DNA of 8,129 bases from Lentimicrobiaceae bacterium (GTDB lineage Bacteria; Bacteroidota; Bacteroidia; Bacteroidales; WCHB1-69): NCBI GenBank assembly GCA_009787485.1, contig WQWP01000099.1:1-8129 (forward strand), read 5' to 3'. Below the pieces are notes generated by a model. That model did no database searches and was not told the DNA's origin. It saw only the letters and a program-made list of their open reading frames with translations. How positions within the stretch are numbered: position 1 is the stretch's first letter; each line of letters opens with the position of its first letter. This document shows, in pieces, positions 1-5,723 of this stretch. The translations under genes and the position numbers were made by a program.

Positions 1-303
1 ATGAAAATAATAAACAAAGAACTGATAGATAGATTTATAACTAAACATGCTGATTCTTCTAATGCTGTGTTAAGGTGGATACAACAGATAGAAGAAACTA
101 AAATTACAAATCCGAATGAATTAAAGTCTATTTTCTCAAGTGCCGATTATATAGGAAATAGTCGTTATGTATTTAATATTAAAGGTAATGATTACAGATT
201 AATTGCTGTTATTCTATTTTCAGCAGGCATGCTAACTGTTTGCTTTATAGGAACACACGCGGAGTATGATAAAATTGATTGTTTAACCATTTTACAAAGA
301 TAA
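1..303 (+). CDS. higB: HigB-family mRNA interferase toxin
   Basis: Toxin half of a type II toxin-antitoxin pair. HigB-family proteins are RelE-fold ribonucleases that cut mRNA, usually at the ribosome, and are neutralised by a cognate HigA. The 100-residue length and the conserved core fit the HigB_toxin family: S-A-D-Y-I-G-N (residues 47-53), R-Y-V-F-N-I-K-G-N-D-Y-R-L-I (55-68) and the C-terminal F-I-G-T-H-A-E-Y-D-K-I-D (82-93). The ATG is the first base of the window, so upstream signals cannot be seen and an upstream extension cannot be excluded, although the family length argues that this is the true start. The gene ends 4 bases before higA, in the toxin-first order typical of higBA loci. 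No broken motif is visible, so it should be functional. The family assignment is from remembered motifs. Confidence 0.9.
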   Translation: MKIINKELIDRFITKHADSSNAVLRWIQQIEETKITNPNELKSIFSSADYIGNSRYVFNIKGNDYRLIAVILFSAGMLTVCFIGTHAEYDKIDCLTILQR

Positions 304-307
304 AGTT

Positions 308-730
308 ATGAAAAAGAAATTTGAAAATGTATTAGAATTAACCACAAGAGAGGAGTATGATAATGCGATGTCTTATGTTATGCAACTAATAAACGAAGCA
401 ACCGCCAACGGCGCATTAAGCGACCCCGAAGCCGACAATGAATATATCAGAGAAATAGGGCGCGTTGGTCATCTTTGCGCGGTTTATGAAGATACTAAAA
501 TAGAGTTTAAGAATATCAAGGTAAGGCAAAAATCTCCTTTAATACGAAATATTGAAGATGAGATGTATAGCCGCAATATAAAGCAAAAAGAATTAGCGGC
601 GATGCTTGGAATAAACGAGCCTGCACTTTCACAGATTATGGGCGGTAAAAGGTCGGTATCCATGCGCACAGCAAAGCGACTTCACAAGTATTTGAATATT
701 GATGCTAAAGTACTTATTGAATACGCATAA
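308..730 (+). CDS. higA: HigA-like antitoxin with C-terminal XRE-type helix-turn-helix
   Basis: Antitoxin partner of the upstream HigB. HigA proteins bind and inhibit the toxin and repress the operon through their DNA-binding domain. The protein has 140 residues. The first 85 or so are acidic, helical and without a recognised domain. Residues 89-135 form an XRE/Cro-type helix-turn-helix with the pattern K-Q-K-E-L-A-A-M-L-G-I, then E-P-A-L-S-Q-I-M-G-G-K-R and R-T-A-K-R-L. The start lies 4 bases after the higB stop, implying co-transcription and probably translational coupling. Bases around 400-480 are more GC-rich than the flanks but the frame is continuous. The operator would be expected upstream of higB, outside the window. 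A 148-base gap with inverted repeats follows. The antitoxin role rests on position and the helix-turn-helix domain together. Confidence 0.88.
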   Translation: MKKKFENVLELTTREEYDNAMSYVMQLINEATANGALSDPEADNEYIREIGRVGHLCAVYEDTKIEFKNIKVRQKSPLIRNIEDEMYSRNIKQKELAAMLGINEPALSQIMGGKRSVSMRTAKRLHKYLNIDAKVLIEYA

Positions 731-743
731 CAAGATTTACTAT

Positions 744-798
744 AATGACAAGTTTTGGGAAATAATCCTTTTATATAGCCCTTAAAATTCTTGTCATT
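744..798 (+). repeat. Inverted repeat downstream of higBA
   Basis: The 9-base arm AATGACAAG (744-752) is exactly complementary to CTTGTCATT (790-798), around a 37-base centre. Inside, TTTT (753-756) can pair with AAAA (784-787) and GGG (757-759) with CCC (779-781), across small bulges, giving a long imperfect hairpin. It begins 14 bases after the higA stop. It could be the higBA transcript end or a binding site; the sequence does not decide. Confidence 0.4.
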
Positions 799-799
799 G

Positions 800-836
800 A
801 AAATATGGGATTGTTTATAAGGCAGTCCCATATTTT
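800..836 (+). terminator. Hairpin after higBA, possible intrinsic terminator
   Basis: AAATATGGGA (801-810) is perfectly complementary to TCCCATATTT (826-835). A further A-T pair lies outside (800/836), and five inner pairs including wobbles (811-815 with 821-825) close a 5-base loop, TATAA. The right arm ends in TTTT, with another TTTT at 841-844. The stem is mostly AT, weaker than a classic terminator. It lies between the higBA stop and the promoter candidate for the next gene, which suits a terminator isolating the two units. Confidence 0.45.
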
Positions 837-838
837 GC

Positions 839-846
839 TATTTTCG
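839..846 (+). promoter_or_regulatory. Candidate Bacteroidota promoter (-7 element TATTTTCG) for the 879 gene
   Basis: TATTTTCG matches the Bacteroidota -7 consensus TAnnTTTG at all but one position. A TTTA lies 21 bases upstream (814-817), three of four matches to the -33 TTTG. The same element form and the same 21-base spacing occur before the tRNA-Lys gene at 2908. It would start a transcript with a leader of roughly 25 bases before the ATG at 879. Confidence 0.35.
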
Positions 847-878
847 CGACTTTATTAACCAAATTAAATTTATATTTT

Positions 879-1343
879 ATGAGTAATGAAGAAAAAACAC
901 AACTTGCTCAATTAGAGACCAAAATATCAGATAATTGGGAACGTTACAATAGTTTAAAAAAATATGTAATGATAGAAGGGCGACCTTTTGAAGCAAAAAT
1001 AGGCGTGGATTTAGAAAATAATTTGGGAATACCTTATTATCGTTGTAAAATAGTTGGTTATTGGTATAATGTTTATATAACCAAAGAAATACGCCAACAA
1101 ATTTATGATTATCTGAAAAAAGGAACTATACCCGATAGAATGCCTAATACGAGAGATGTATATAAAAATATGGACGAAAGTTTTTTTATATTGCACAATA
1201 TAAAGATTGACGAGAAAAACGATGTAATGCAATACAGCACCGAAACGAAAGAATTTGCGGCAGTATATCCGTATGGCATAATCAAATACGGACAATTGCC
1301 TTATACACCTGATGAATTAGTCGCCAAAATAAATTCGTTATAA
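879..1343 (+). CDS. Uncharacterised protein sharing a domain with the next gene
   Basis: I do not recognise this 154-residue protein. It is charged, rich in tyrosine and isoleucine, and has no signal peptide or membrane segment. Its first 30 residues look like an amphipathic helix. From about residue 33 it parallels the N-terminal 165 residues of the next protein: a G-x-P-F/L start, a G-I-P segment (50-52), a stretch I-T-K-E-I-R-Q-Q-I-Y-D-Y-L-K-K-G followed by I-P-D, and the near C-terminal Y-P-Y-G-I-I-K-Y-G-Q-L-P then D-E-L. The last matches Y-P-Y-G-S-I-D-Y-G-V-L-P then E-E-L in the neighbour. It therefore looks like a free-standing copy of the neighbour's N-terminal domain. The stop is 3 bases from the next ATG, so the two are surely one operon. 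Function unknown; an accessory or mobile-element protein is likely given the AT-rich context. Confidence 0.7.
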   Translation: MSNEEKTQLAQLETKISDNWERYNSLKKYVMIEGRPFEAKIGVDLENNLGIPYYRCKIVGYWYNVYITKEIRQQIYDYLKKGTIPDRMPNTRDVYKNMDESFFILHNIKIDEKNDVMQYSTETKEFAAVYPYGIIKYGQLPYTPDELVAKINSL

Positions 1344-1346
1344 TAA

Positions 1347-2696
1347 ATGGAAAAAGAGGATACCGAAGATTTAGAAAAATTGCAACAAGAGGGTTTTGTT
1401 AGCAGAGTGGTTGATTTTTCAGTGTTAGGATATTCAGGCAGGAATAAAAAGTTACAGGATTATTTAAGAGACGGCATACCATTACACGGAACACTTACAT
1501 TACATAACGGTATCCCTTTATTACAAGTAGGACACCCATACGATGATTTCAGAGGCTATCATGAATTATGGCTTACTCTCGAAGCAGAGCGATTTATATT
1601 ATTCTACCTGTTTACAGGAAAAGGCATAGGCGCACCCGATTTTTATCTGAAACGTGAAGAAGTTGAGTGTTGGGCGGATAAAGATTACATTTACAGGCAT
1701 CTAAGACGAGAAAGAAACCGAGAAGCGTTAATTTACACAGAAGTAGAAGGCGGAATAAAAGTTATTGCATATTATCCGTATGGCTCAATAGATTATGGAG
1801 TTTTGCCACACAACAGGGAAGAATTAGATTTAATACTTGATAACACAGAAAGTAATCCGTATGAATGTGCCATTTACGATATAGAAGAAATACACTCAAA
1901 TAAATTACCAAGAGAAGAACGAGCTATTTTAAAAGGCAAATATTTAGATTCCGTATTCCCCAACGGCATACCAACCAATATAATTTTAGATAAAACCATT
2001 TGCGGCATTGGTGCTACTCATTTGGAAATAGAAAAAGCCCAACGCCATTCCATTATTATAGAGCCTAACGTGCCTGTTATTATCGGTAAAGAAAGAGACC
2101 ACCCCCAAATAATAGGTGTTTATGGCGGTAAAATTGATAAAGAGGAATTAGAAAAAATGATAGGAGAACGGATAGGCAAGGAATTTATTAAAATCCTTAC
2201 TACTCCCGAAAGTTTTCGGAAAGTCATTAAAGCCCTTAATTCACTTGGAATACCATACAGAGATACATTTTTCTTGTTATTCGATGAATGCGACAGGATA
2301 ATTACAGACGTTGATTTTAGAGAAGAAATAGCGTTACCGATGGACGAGTTTTTTCAGTTTACCAATAAGGCAATGGTGTCGGCAACGCCTATCATTATTG
2401 ACGAGCCGAGATTTGAAAAGCACAATTTTAGCATAATTAAAATTATTCCCGATTACTATTACACCCGACCATTAGAATTAAAACCCACTACGAACGTTAG
2501 AGTGATGTTGAACCGCCTTTATTGGTTTTTGGGGGTATTTCATGTTTTGCCCGAAATTCCATCTAAAACACCGTATTTTCTCGCTCTAAAAGAGTGGGAA
2601 TTTCTTTATCTAAGACATTTATATTTATATACAAATCAATCAATTAAATTAATTATTAACCCTACATTGTTTTATCCAAATTATTACTTTGTGTAA
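1347..2696 (+). CDS. Uncharacterised domain fused to a superfamily 2 helicase-like ATPase lobe, probably truncated
   Basis: 449 residues in three parts. Residues 1-165 repeat the domain of the preceding gene, ending in Y-P-Y-G-S-I-D-Y-G-V-L-P (143-154). Residues about 200-355 carry superfamily 2 helicase motifs in order: a P-loop-like K-T-I-C-G-I-G-A-T (216-224), an Ia-like I-I-I-E-P-N-V-P-V-I (236-245), an Ib-like L-T-T-P-E-S-F (284-290), Walker B L-L-F-D-E-C-D (310-316) and motif III S-A-T-P (345-348). The P-loop has alanine where G-x-G-K-T has its lysine. The second RecA lobe (motifs IV-VI) is missing. After about residue 388 the sequence becomes hydrophobic and tyrosine-rich, unlike a helicase; I infer a deletion or recombination joint near base 2510, with the last 60 residues read from unrelated DNA. 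Start: ATG 3 bases after the upstream stop. It resembles helicase-like proteins of Bacteroidota mobile elements, from memory only; activity is doubtful. Confidence 0.65.
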   Translation: MEKEDTEDLEKLQQEGFVSRVVDFSVLGYSGRNKKLQDYLRDGIPLHGTLTLHNGIPLLQVGHPYDDFRGYHELWLTLEAERFILFYLFTGKGIGAPDFYLKREEVECWADKDYIYRHLRRERNREALIYTEVEGGIKVIAYYPYGSIDYGVLPHNREELDLILDNTESNPYECAIYDIEEIHSNKLPREERAILKGKYLDSVFPNGIPTNIILDKTICGIGATHLEIEKAQRHSIIIEPNVPVIIGKERDHPQIIGVYGGKIDKEELEKMIGERIGKEFIKILTTPESFRKVIKALNSLGIPYRDTFFLLFDECDRIITDVDFREEIALPMDEFFQFTNKAMVSATPIIIDEPRFEKHNFSIIKIIPDYYYTRPLELKPTTNVRVMLNRLYWFLGVFHVLPEIPSKTPYFLALKEWEFLYLRHLYLYTNQSIKLIINPTLFYPNYYFV

Positions 2697-2907
2697 ACCA
2701 AAGTGTAAACCAGACCAAAAACCGCAGTTAAAAACCCAACATTCCACTCGCCCAAACACTCCAAATTTCATCATACTTTCGCCCATAAAACCGAAAAATC
2801 AGATTGAAAAATTGACGAGCAAAAGACTACAAAGCACTCCATATCACGCTACAAACAGAAATCATTATATCATCGAAACAGATTTAACGCCATAACAAAA
2901 AAAAATC
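2512..2907. other. Stretch without a recognisable gene between the truncated ATPase and tRNA-Lys
   Basis: The first part (2512-2696) is read as the tail of the ATPase-like gene but has no family character, and neither other plus-strand frame restores helicase motifs. The rest (2697-2907) is AT-rich and carries only a 68-codon TTG-start frame (2689-2895) of low-complexity basic composition that I do not believe. It contains a 12-base tandem repeat (2691-2714) and a short CTCT-AAA-AGAG hairpin near 2585-2595. I see no integrase, transposase or copy of the tRNA 3' end. It is best read as the decayed edge of the accessory block. Confidence 0.5.
2691..2714 (+). repeat. Tandem direct repeat, 12-base unit GTGTAAACCAAA
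   Basis: Two head-to-tail copies, GTGTAAACCAAA (2691-2702) and GTGTAAACCAGA (2703-2714), differ at one base. They overlap the stop codon of the truncated ATPase-like gene. They could be recombinase arm sites or chance; nothing else in the window repeats the unit. Confidence 0.5.
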
Positions 2908-2915
2908 TACTTTCG
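2908..2915 (+). promoter_or_regulatory. Promoter for tRNA-Lys (-7 element TACTTTCG)
   Basis: TACTTTCG fits the Bacteroidota -7 consensus TAnnTTTG with one mismatch, and ends 6 bases before the mature tRNA 5' end. TTTA lies 21 bases upstream (2883-2886) as a weak -33 match. Its placement directly before a stable RNA gene makes it more convincing than the match alone. It probably also drives pyrG. Confidence 0.55.
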
Positions 2916-2921
2916 CGCTTT

Positions 2922-2994
2922 GTCTTCGTAGCTCAGCTGGTAGAGCAATTGACTCTTAATCAATGGGTCGTGGGTTCGAATCCCCCCGAGGACA
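2922..2994 (+). tRNA. tRNA-Lys, anticodon CTT
   Basis: A full cloverleaf of 73 bases. The acceptor arms are 2922-2928 (GTCTTCG) and 2987-2993 (CGAGGAC), seven pairs including one wobble. The D stem is GCTC/GAGC (2931-2934/2943-2946). The anticodon stem is ATTGA/TCAAT (2948-2952/2960-2964) around the loop CTCTTAA, with anticodon CTT at 2955-2957 reading the lysine codon AAG. The T loop is TTCGAAT (2975-2981). The discriminator base is A2994 and no CCA is encoded, so the 3' end must be added by nucleotidyltransferase. The T stem (2970-2974/2982-2986) has one U-C mismatch (2971/2985) where a U-A pair is usual. A six-T run follows at 2996-3001. Confidence 0.95.
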
Positions 2995-2999
2995 CTTTT

Positions 3000-3013
3000 T
3001 TAGTTTAAACTAA
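3000..3013. repeat. 14-base perfect palindrome between tRNA-Lys and pyrG
   Basis: TTAGTTTAAACTAA reads the same on both strands and sits 10 bases upstream of the pyrG ATG, directly after the T run behind the tRNA. With no loop it makes a poor RNA hairpin, so a protein-binding site or chance are the alternatives. No second copy is present. Confidence 0.35.
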
Positions 3014-3023
3014 TCATATTCTT

Positions 3024-4622
3024 ATGACAACAAAATACATCTTCGTTCTCGGCGGCGTTGTTTCCGGTCTTGGAAAAGGAATTACAGCAGCTTCTTTGGG
3101 GCGTCTTTTAAAATCGAGAGGCTTAAAAGTAACCATGCAAAAGTTGGATCCTTATCTGAATATTGATCCGGGAACCATGAACCCACTGCAGCACGGAGAA
3201 GTATTCGTTACGGAAGATGGCGCCGAAACAGACCTGGACATAGGTCATTATGAGCGATTTGTTGATGAAAATCTGAATAAGCACTCCAATTACACGTCGG
3301 GAAAAATTTATAATGCCTTGCTGGAAAATGAACGCAACGGGCTTTATGCAGGCGCAACGGTGCAAATGATTCCGCATGTAACCAACATGATCAAAGATAT
3401 TGTTCGCATTAATGCTAAATCGAATAATGCCGATATTGCGATTGTGGAAATCGGCGGCACAGTGGGAGATATTGAGAGTTTGCCTCACATGGAAGCAATA
3501 CGCCAATTTTCGAGAGAAGAAGGGTACAACAATTGTATGTATATTCATGTTGCGCTTGTTCCTTTTCTTACGCCCAGTGATGAACTTAAAACAAAACCGG
3601 TGCAACACAGTGTAAAAGAATTGCTTAGCCTTGGCATTCAACCCGACATATTGGTGTGTAGAACCGATCGTGATTTGGGCAATGAGATTCGCCAGAAGTT
3701 GGCATTATTTTGTAATGTTCCCGTTGAATGTGTGTTGCAAAACAAAAACATGCCGTCATTGTACGAAATCCCGTTAGCATTGGAAGAAGAAGGATTGGCA
3801 GAGCAAGTACTTAAACGCCTCAAAATAGAATGTAAAGAGAAAGACTTAAGCAATTGGGCTGAAATGGTAGAGCGAAGCAAACACACTTCTACTTCGGTTA
3901 AGATTGGTTTAGTTGGGAAATATACCGGCTTGCATGATGCTTATCTCAGTGTAGTGGAAGCCCTGAAACATGCCGCCATTTTCAACTCTGCCAAATTGGA
4001 AATCGAATGGTTGGACTCTAAGGATATTACCGAAAAAAATGCAAAAACATTATTAAGTCAGTTAGATGGCATTTTGATTCCGGGCGGCTTCGGAGAGAAA
4101 GGCACTGAAGGCAAAATTAACGCGGCACGTTATGCCCGTGAAAATAAAATCCCTTATCTCGGATTATGCCTGGGCATGCAAATCGCAATTATTGAGTTTG
4201 CTCGCCATGTTGCTCACCTTAAAAATGCCAACAGCCGTGAAATGAATCCCGATACTTCTTATCCTGTAATTGATTTGCTTCCCGGACAAAACGAATACAC
4301 CTTGCCGGGCGGCTCTTTGCGCAGGGGAAAATATCCCTGCAAATTGATAAAAGGAACTAAGGCATTCGATTGCTATCAAACGGAAATGATTTCCGAACGC
4401 CATCGCCATCGTTACGAAGTGAACAACGATTATTGTGATGTATTAGTTGAAAAAGGCATGATAATTAGAGGCACTTCTCCTAATAAAACGATTGTAGAAA
4501 TGATGGAATTACCTAATCATCCATGGTTTGTGGGTTGTCAATTCCATCCTGAGTTTAAGTCGAGACCCAACCATCCGCATCCGTTGTTTATGGGGTTTAT
4601 AAAGGCGGCGATAAGGTTATAG
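3024..4622 (+). CDS. pyrG: CTP synthase (glutamine hydrolysing)
   Basis: Makes CTP from UTP with ATP and ammonia derived from glutamine, the last step of pyrimidine nucleotide synthesis, in the cytosol. 532 residues, close to the usual 535-545. The N-terminal synthetase domain shows the P-loop V-S-G-L-G-K-G (13-19, lysine 18), the substrate-binding L-D-P-Y-L-N-I-D-P-G-T-M-N-P and H-G-E-V-F-V-T-E-D-G-A-E-T-D-L-D segments, and E-I-G-G-T-V-G-D-I-E-S. The C-terminal class I glutamine amidotransferase domain has the oxyanion region I-P-G-G-F-G, nucleophile Cys382 in G-L-C-L-G-M-Q, and His508/Glu510 in H-P-E-F, so the triad is complete. The ATG is fixed by the family N-terminus. It starts 29 bases after tRNA-Lys with no promoter of its own that I can see. 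It converges on batB, with 18 bases between the stop codons. Confidence 0.98.
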   Translation: MTTKYIFVLGGVVSGLGKGITAASLGRLLKSRGLKVTMQKLDPYLNIDPGTMNPLQHGEVFVTEDGAETDLDIGHYERFVDENLNKHSNYTSGKIYNALLENERNGLYAGATVQMIPHVTNMIKDIVRINAKSNNADIAIVEIGGTVGDIESLPHMEAIRQFSREEGYNNCMYIHVALVPFLTPSDELKTKPVQHSVKELLSLGIQPDILVCRTDRDLGNEIRQKLALFCNVPVECVLQNKNMPSLYEIPLALEEEGLAEQVLKRLKIECKEKDLSNWAEMVERSKHTSTSVKIGLVGKYTGLHDAYLSVVEALKHAAIFNSAKLEIEWLDSKDITEKNAKTLLSQLDGILIPGGFGEKGTEGKINAARYARENKIPYLGLCLGMQIAIIEFARHVAHLKNANSREMNPDTSYPVIDLLPGQNEYTLPGGSLRRGKYPCKLIKGTKAFDCYQTEMISERHRHRYEVNNDYCDVLVEKGMIIRGTSPNKTIVEMMELPNHPWFVGCQFHPEFKSRPNHPHPLFMGFIKAAIRL

Positions 4623-4640
4623 TGAATATATGTAACAACA

Positions 4641-5717
4641 TTATTTAATTCTCAGTAGCTGTTGTAACCGCAAAAACTGTTCCTTCCAACGAGGTTTAAC
4701 CATAAACCATATTAACCCTATAAACAAAAAAATCAATCCTAATGCCAACGGATACTGATACTTGCTTTCATATCTGGAAAAAGTAACCTCTTTCAAATCC
4801 ACTTTATTCATATTGTTAATCTTATCCAGGATCGTTTCAAATCCCATATTTGTGTTTGATGCGTGCACGTAAGCTCCGCCGCCGGCTGCTGCAATCTCTT
4901 TCAAAACCTCTTCATTTAAACGGGTAATGACCGTGTTACCTTCCAAATCCTTTTTAAAACCGCCTCCTCTTCTACCGTCGGGAATGGGCACGCCGCGCAC
5001 ATCGCCAATACCTATTGTATGCACGGTAATTCCTAATTTGCGTACTTGCGCCGCCATATCAACGGCTTCGGGAAAATGGTCTTCTCCATCAGATACCACC
5101 AAGATTACTTTTGAATTGAGTTGAGAAATCCTGCTCACTTCCGAATTTCCATCTTTCGTTTCCGGCAACATTGAAACGGCAGCTAAATCAATTGCCGCAG
5201 CAATATCGGTGCCCTGCTCGTTCATAAGTTTGGGATTTACATAATTCACAAACATCTTTGCAGCTGCATAATCGCTGGTGATGGGCAATTGCACAAACGA
5301 CTTTCCTGCAAAAACCACCAACCCAATTCTATCTCCTTTTAATTGATCAATAAAACGGGACAGCGCCATTTTGGAAGCTTCCAAGCGATTGGGCTGGATA
5401 TCTTCCGCCAGCATGCTGTTAGAAATATCCAAGGCAATCATGATGTCCACACCTTTTCGCGTACCTTTTTCTAAGGTACTGCCCACCTGCGGATTAGCCA
5501 ATGCCAAAATAAAACATGCCAACGCTGCCATGAGCAAAGAAAATTTAACGGTTTGCATGGGAAAAGAGCGCAACGGCATCAGCCTGTTCACCAATGTTTC
5601 ATCGCCAAACTTTCGCCAACGTTTTTTGGCAGCGTAATACAACAACAGGTATCCCAAAATAAAAAACGGAATAATGATTAATCCGTACAAATAGTTTTCG
5701 TTTTCAAACTTAAACAT
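4641..5717 (-). CDS. batB: BatB-like membrane-anchored von Willebrand factor A protein
   Basis: 358 residues. Bat proteins were named for a Bacteroides aerotolerance locus; their exact role is unsettled but they act as membrane-bound VWA proteins in the cell envelope, usually with MoxR ATPases. Predicted membrane spans are residues 9-29, 58-75 and 322-339, with the VWA domain between the second and third facing the periplasm. The metal site is intact: D-I-S-N-S-M gives Asp97, Ser99 and Ser101, with Thr170 in Q-G-T-D and Asp210 in V-S-D-G-E-D. The run M-L-A-E-D-I-Q-P-N-R-L-E points to BatB rather than BatA, which usually has D-T-S-G-S-M. It starts 6 bases after coaD, so it is the last gene of that transcript. 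No moxR, batA, batC or batD lies beside it, at least in this window, which is unusual. Confidence 0.85.
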   Translation of the reverse strand: MFKFENENYLYGLIIIPFFILGYLLLYYAAKKRWRKFGDETLVNRLMPLRSFPMQTVKFSLLMAALACFILALANPQVGSTLEKGTRKGVDIMIALDISNSMLAEDIQPNRLEASKMALSRFIDQLKGDRIGLVVFAGKSFVQLPITSDYAAAKMFVNYVNPKLMNEQGTDIAAAIDLAAVSMLPETKDGNSEVSRISQLNSKVILVVSDGEDHFPEAVDMAAQVRKLGITVHTIGIGDVRGVPIPDGRRGGGFKKDLEGNTVITRLNEEVLKEIAAAGGGAYVHASNTNMGFETILDKINNMNKVDLKEVTFSRYESKYQYPLALGLIFLFIGLIWFMVKPRWKEQFLRLQQLLRIK

Positions 5718-5723
5718 AATGTG

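Noticed and set aside
1011..1295. 94-codon minus-strand frame inside the 879 gene
   Set aside because: Antisense shadow in AT-rich DNA. The plus-strand frame is favoured by its promoter, its operon spacing and its similarity to the next gene.
2689..2895. 68-codon plus-strand frame beginning at TTG (protein starts C-K-P-K-C-K-P)
   Set aside because: Poor start codon, overlaps the upstream stop, low-complexity proline/lysine/asparagine content and no recognisable fold. The C-K-P repeat only reflects the 12-base DNA repeat.
2922..2994. tRNA-Lys as the integration site of the accessory block
   Set aside because: The block lies on the 5' side of the tRNA, no second copy of the tRNA 3' end is present in the window, and no integrase gene is visible. 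Only adjacency is supported.
3123..3641. 172-codon open frame on the minus strand inside pyrG
   Set aside because: It lies wholly antisense to a gene with complete family motifs, and its composition is what the reverse of conserved pyrG codons gives.
4632..4668. Inverted repeat GTAACAACA / TGTTGTAAC at the pyrG-batB junction as a shared terminator
   Set aside because: Arms match at 8 of 9 positions around a 19-base loop, but no T run follows on the plus strand and much of it lies within batB coding sequence. Too weak to call.
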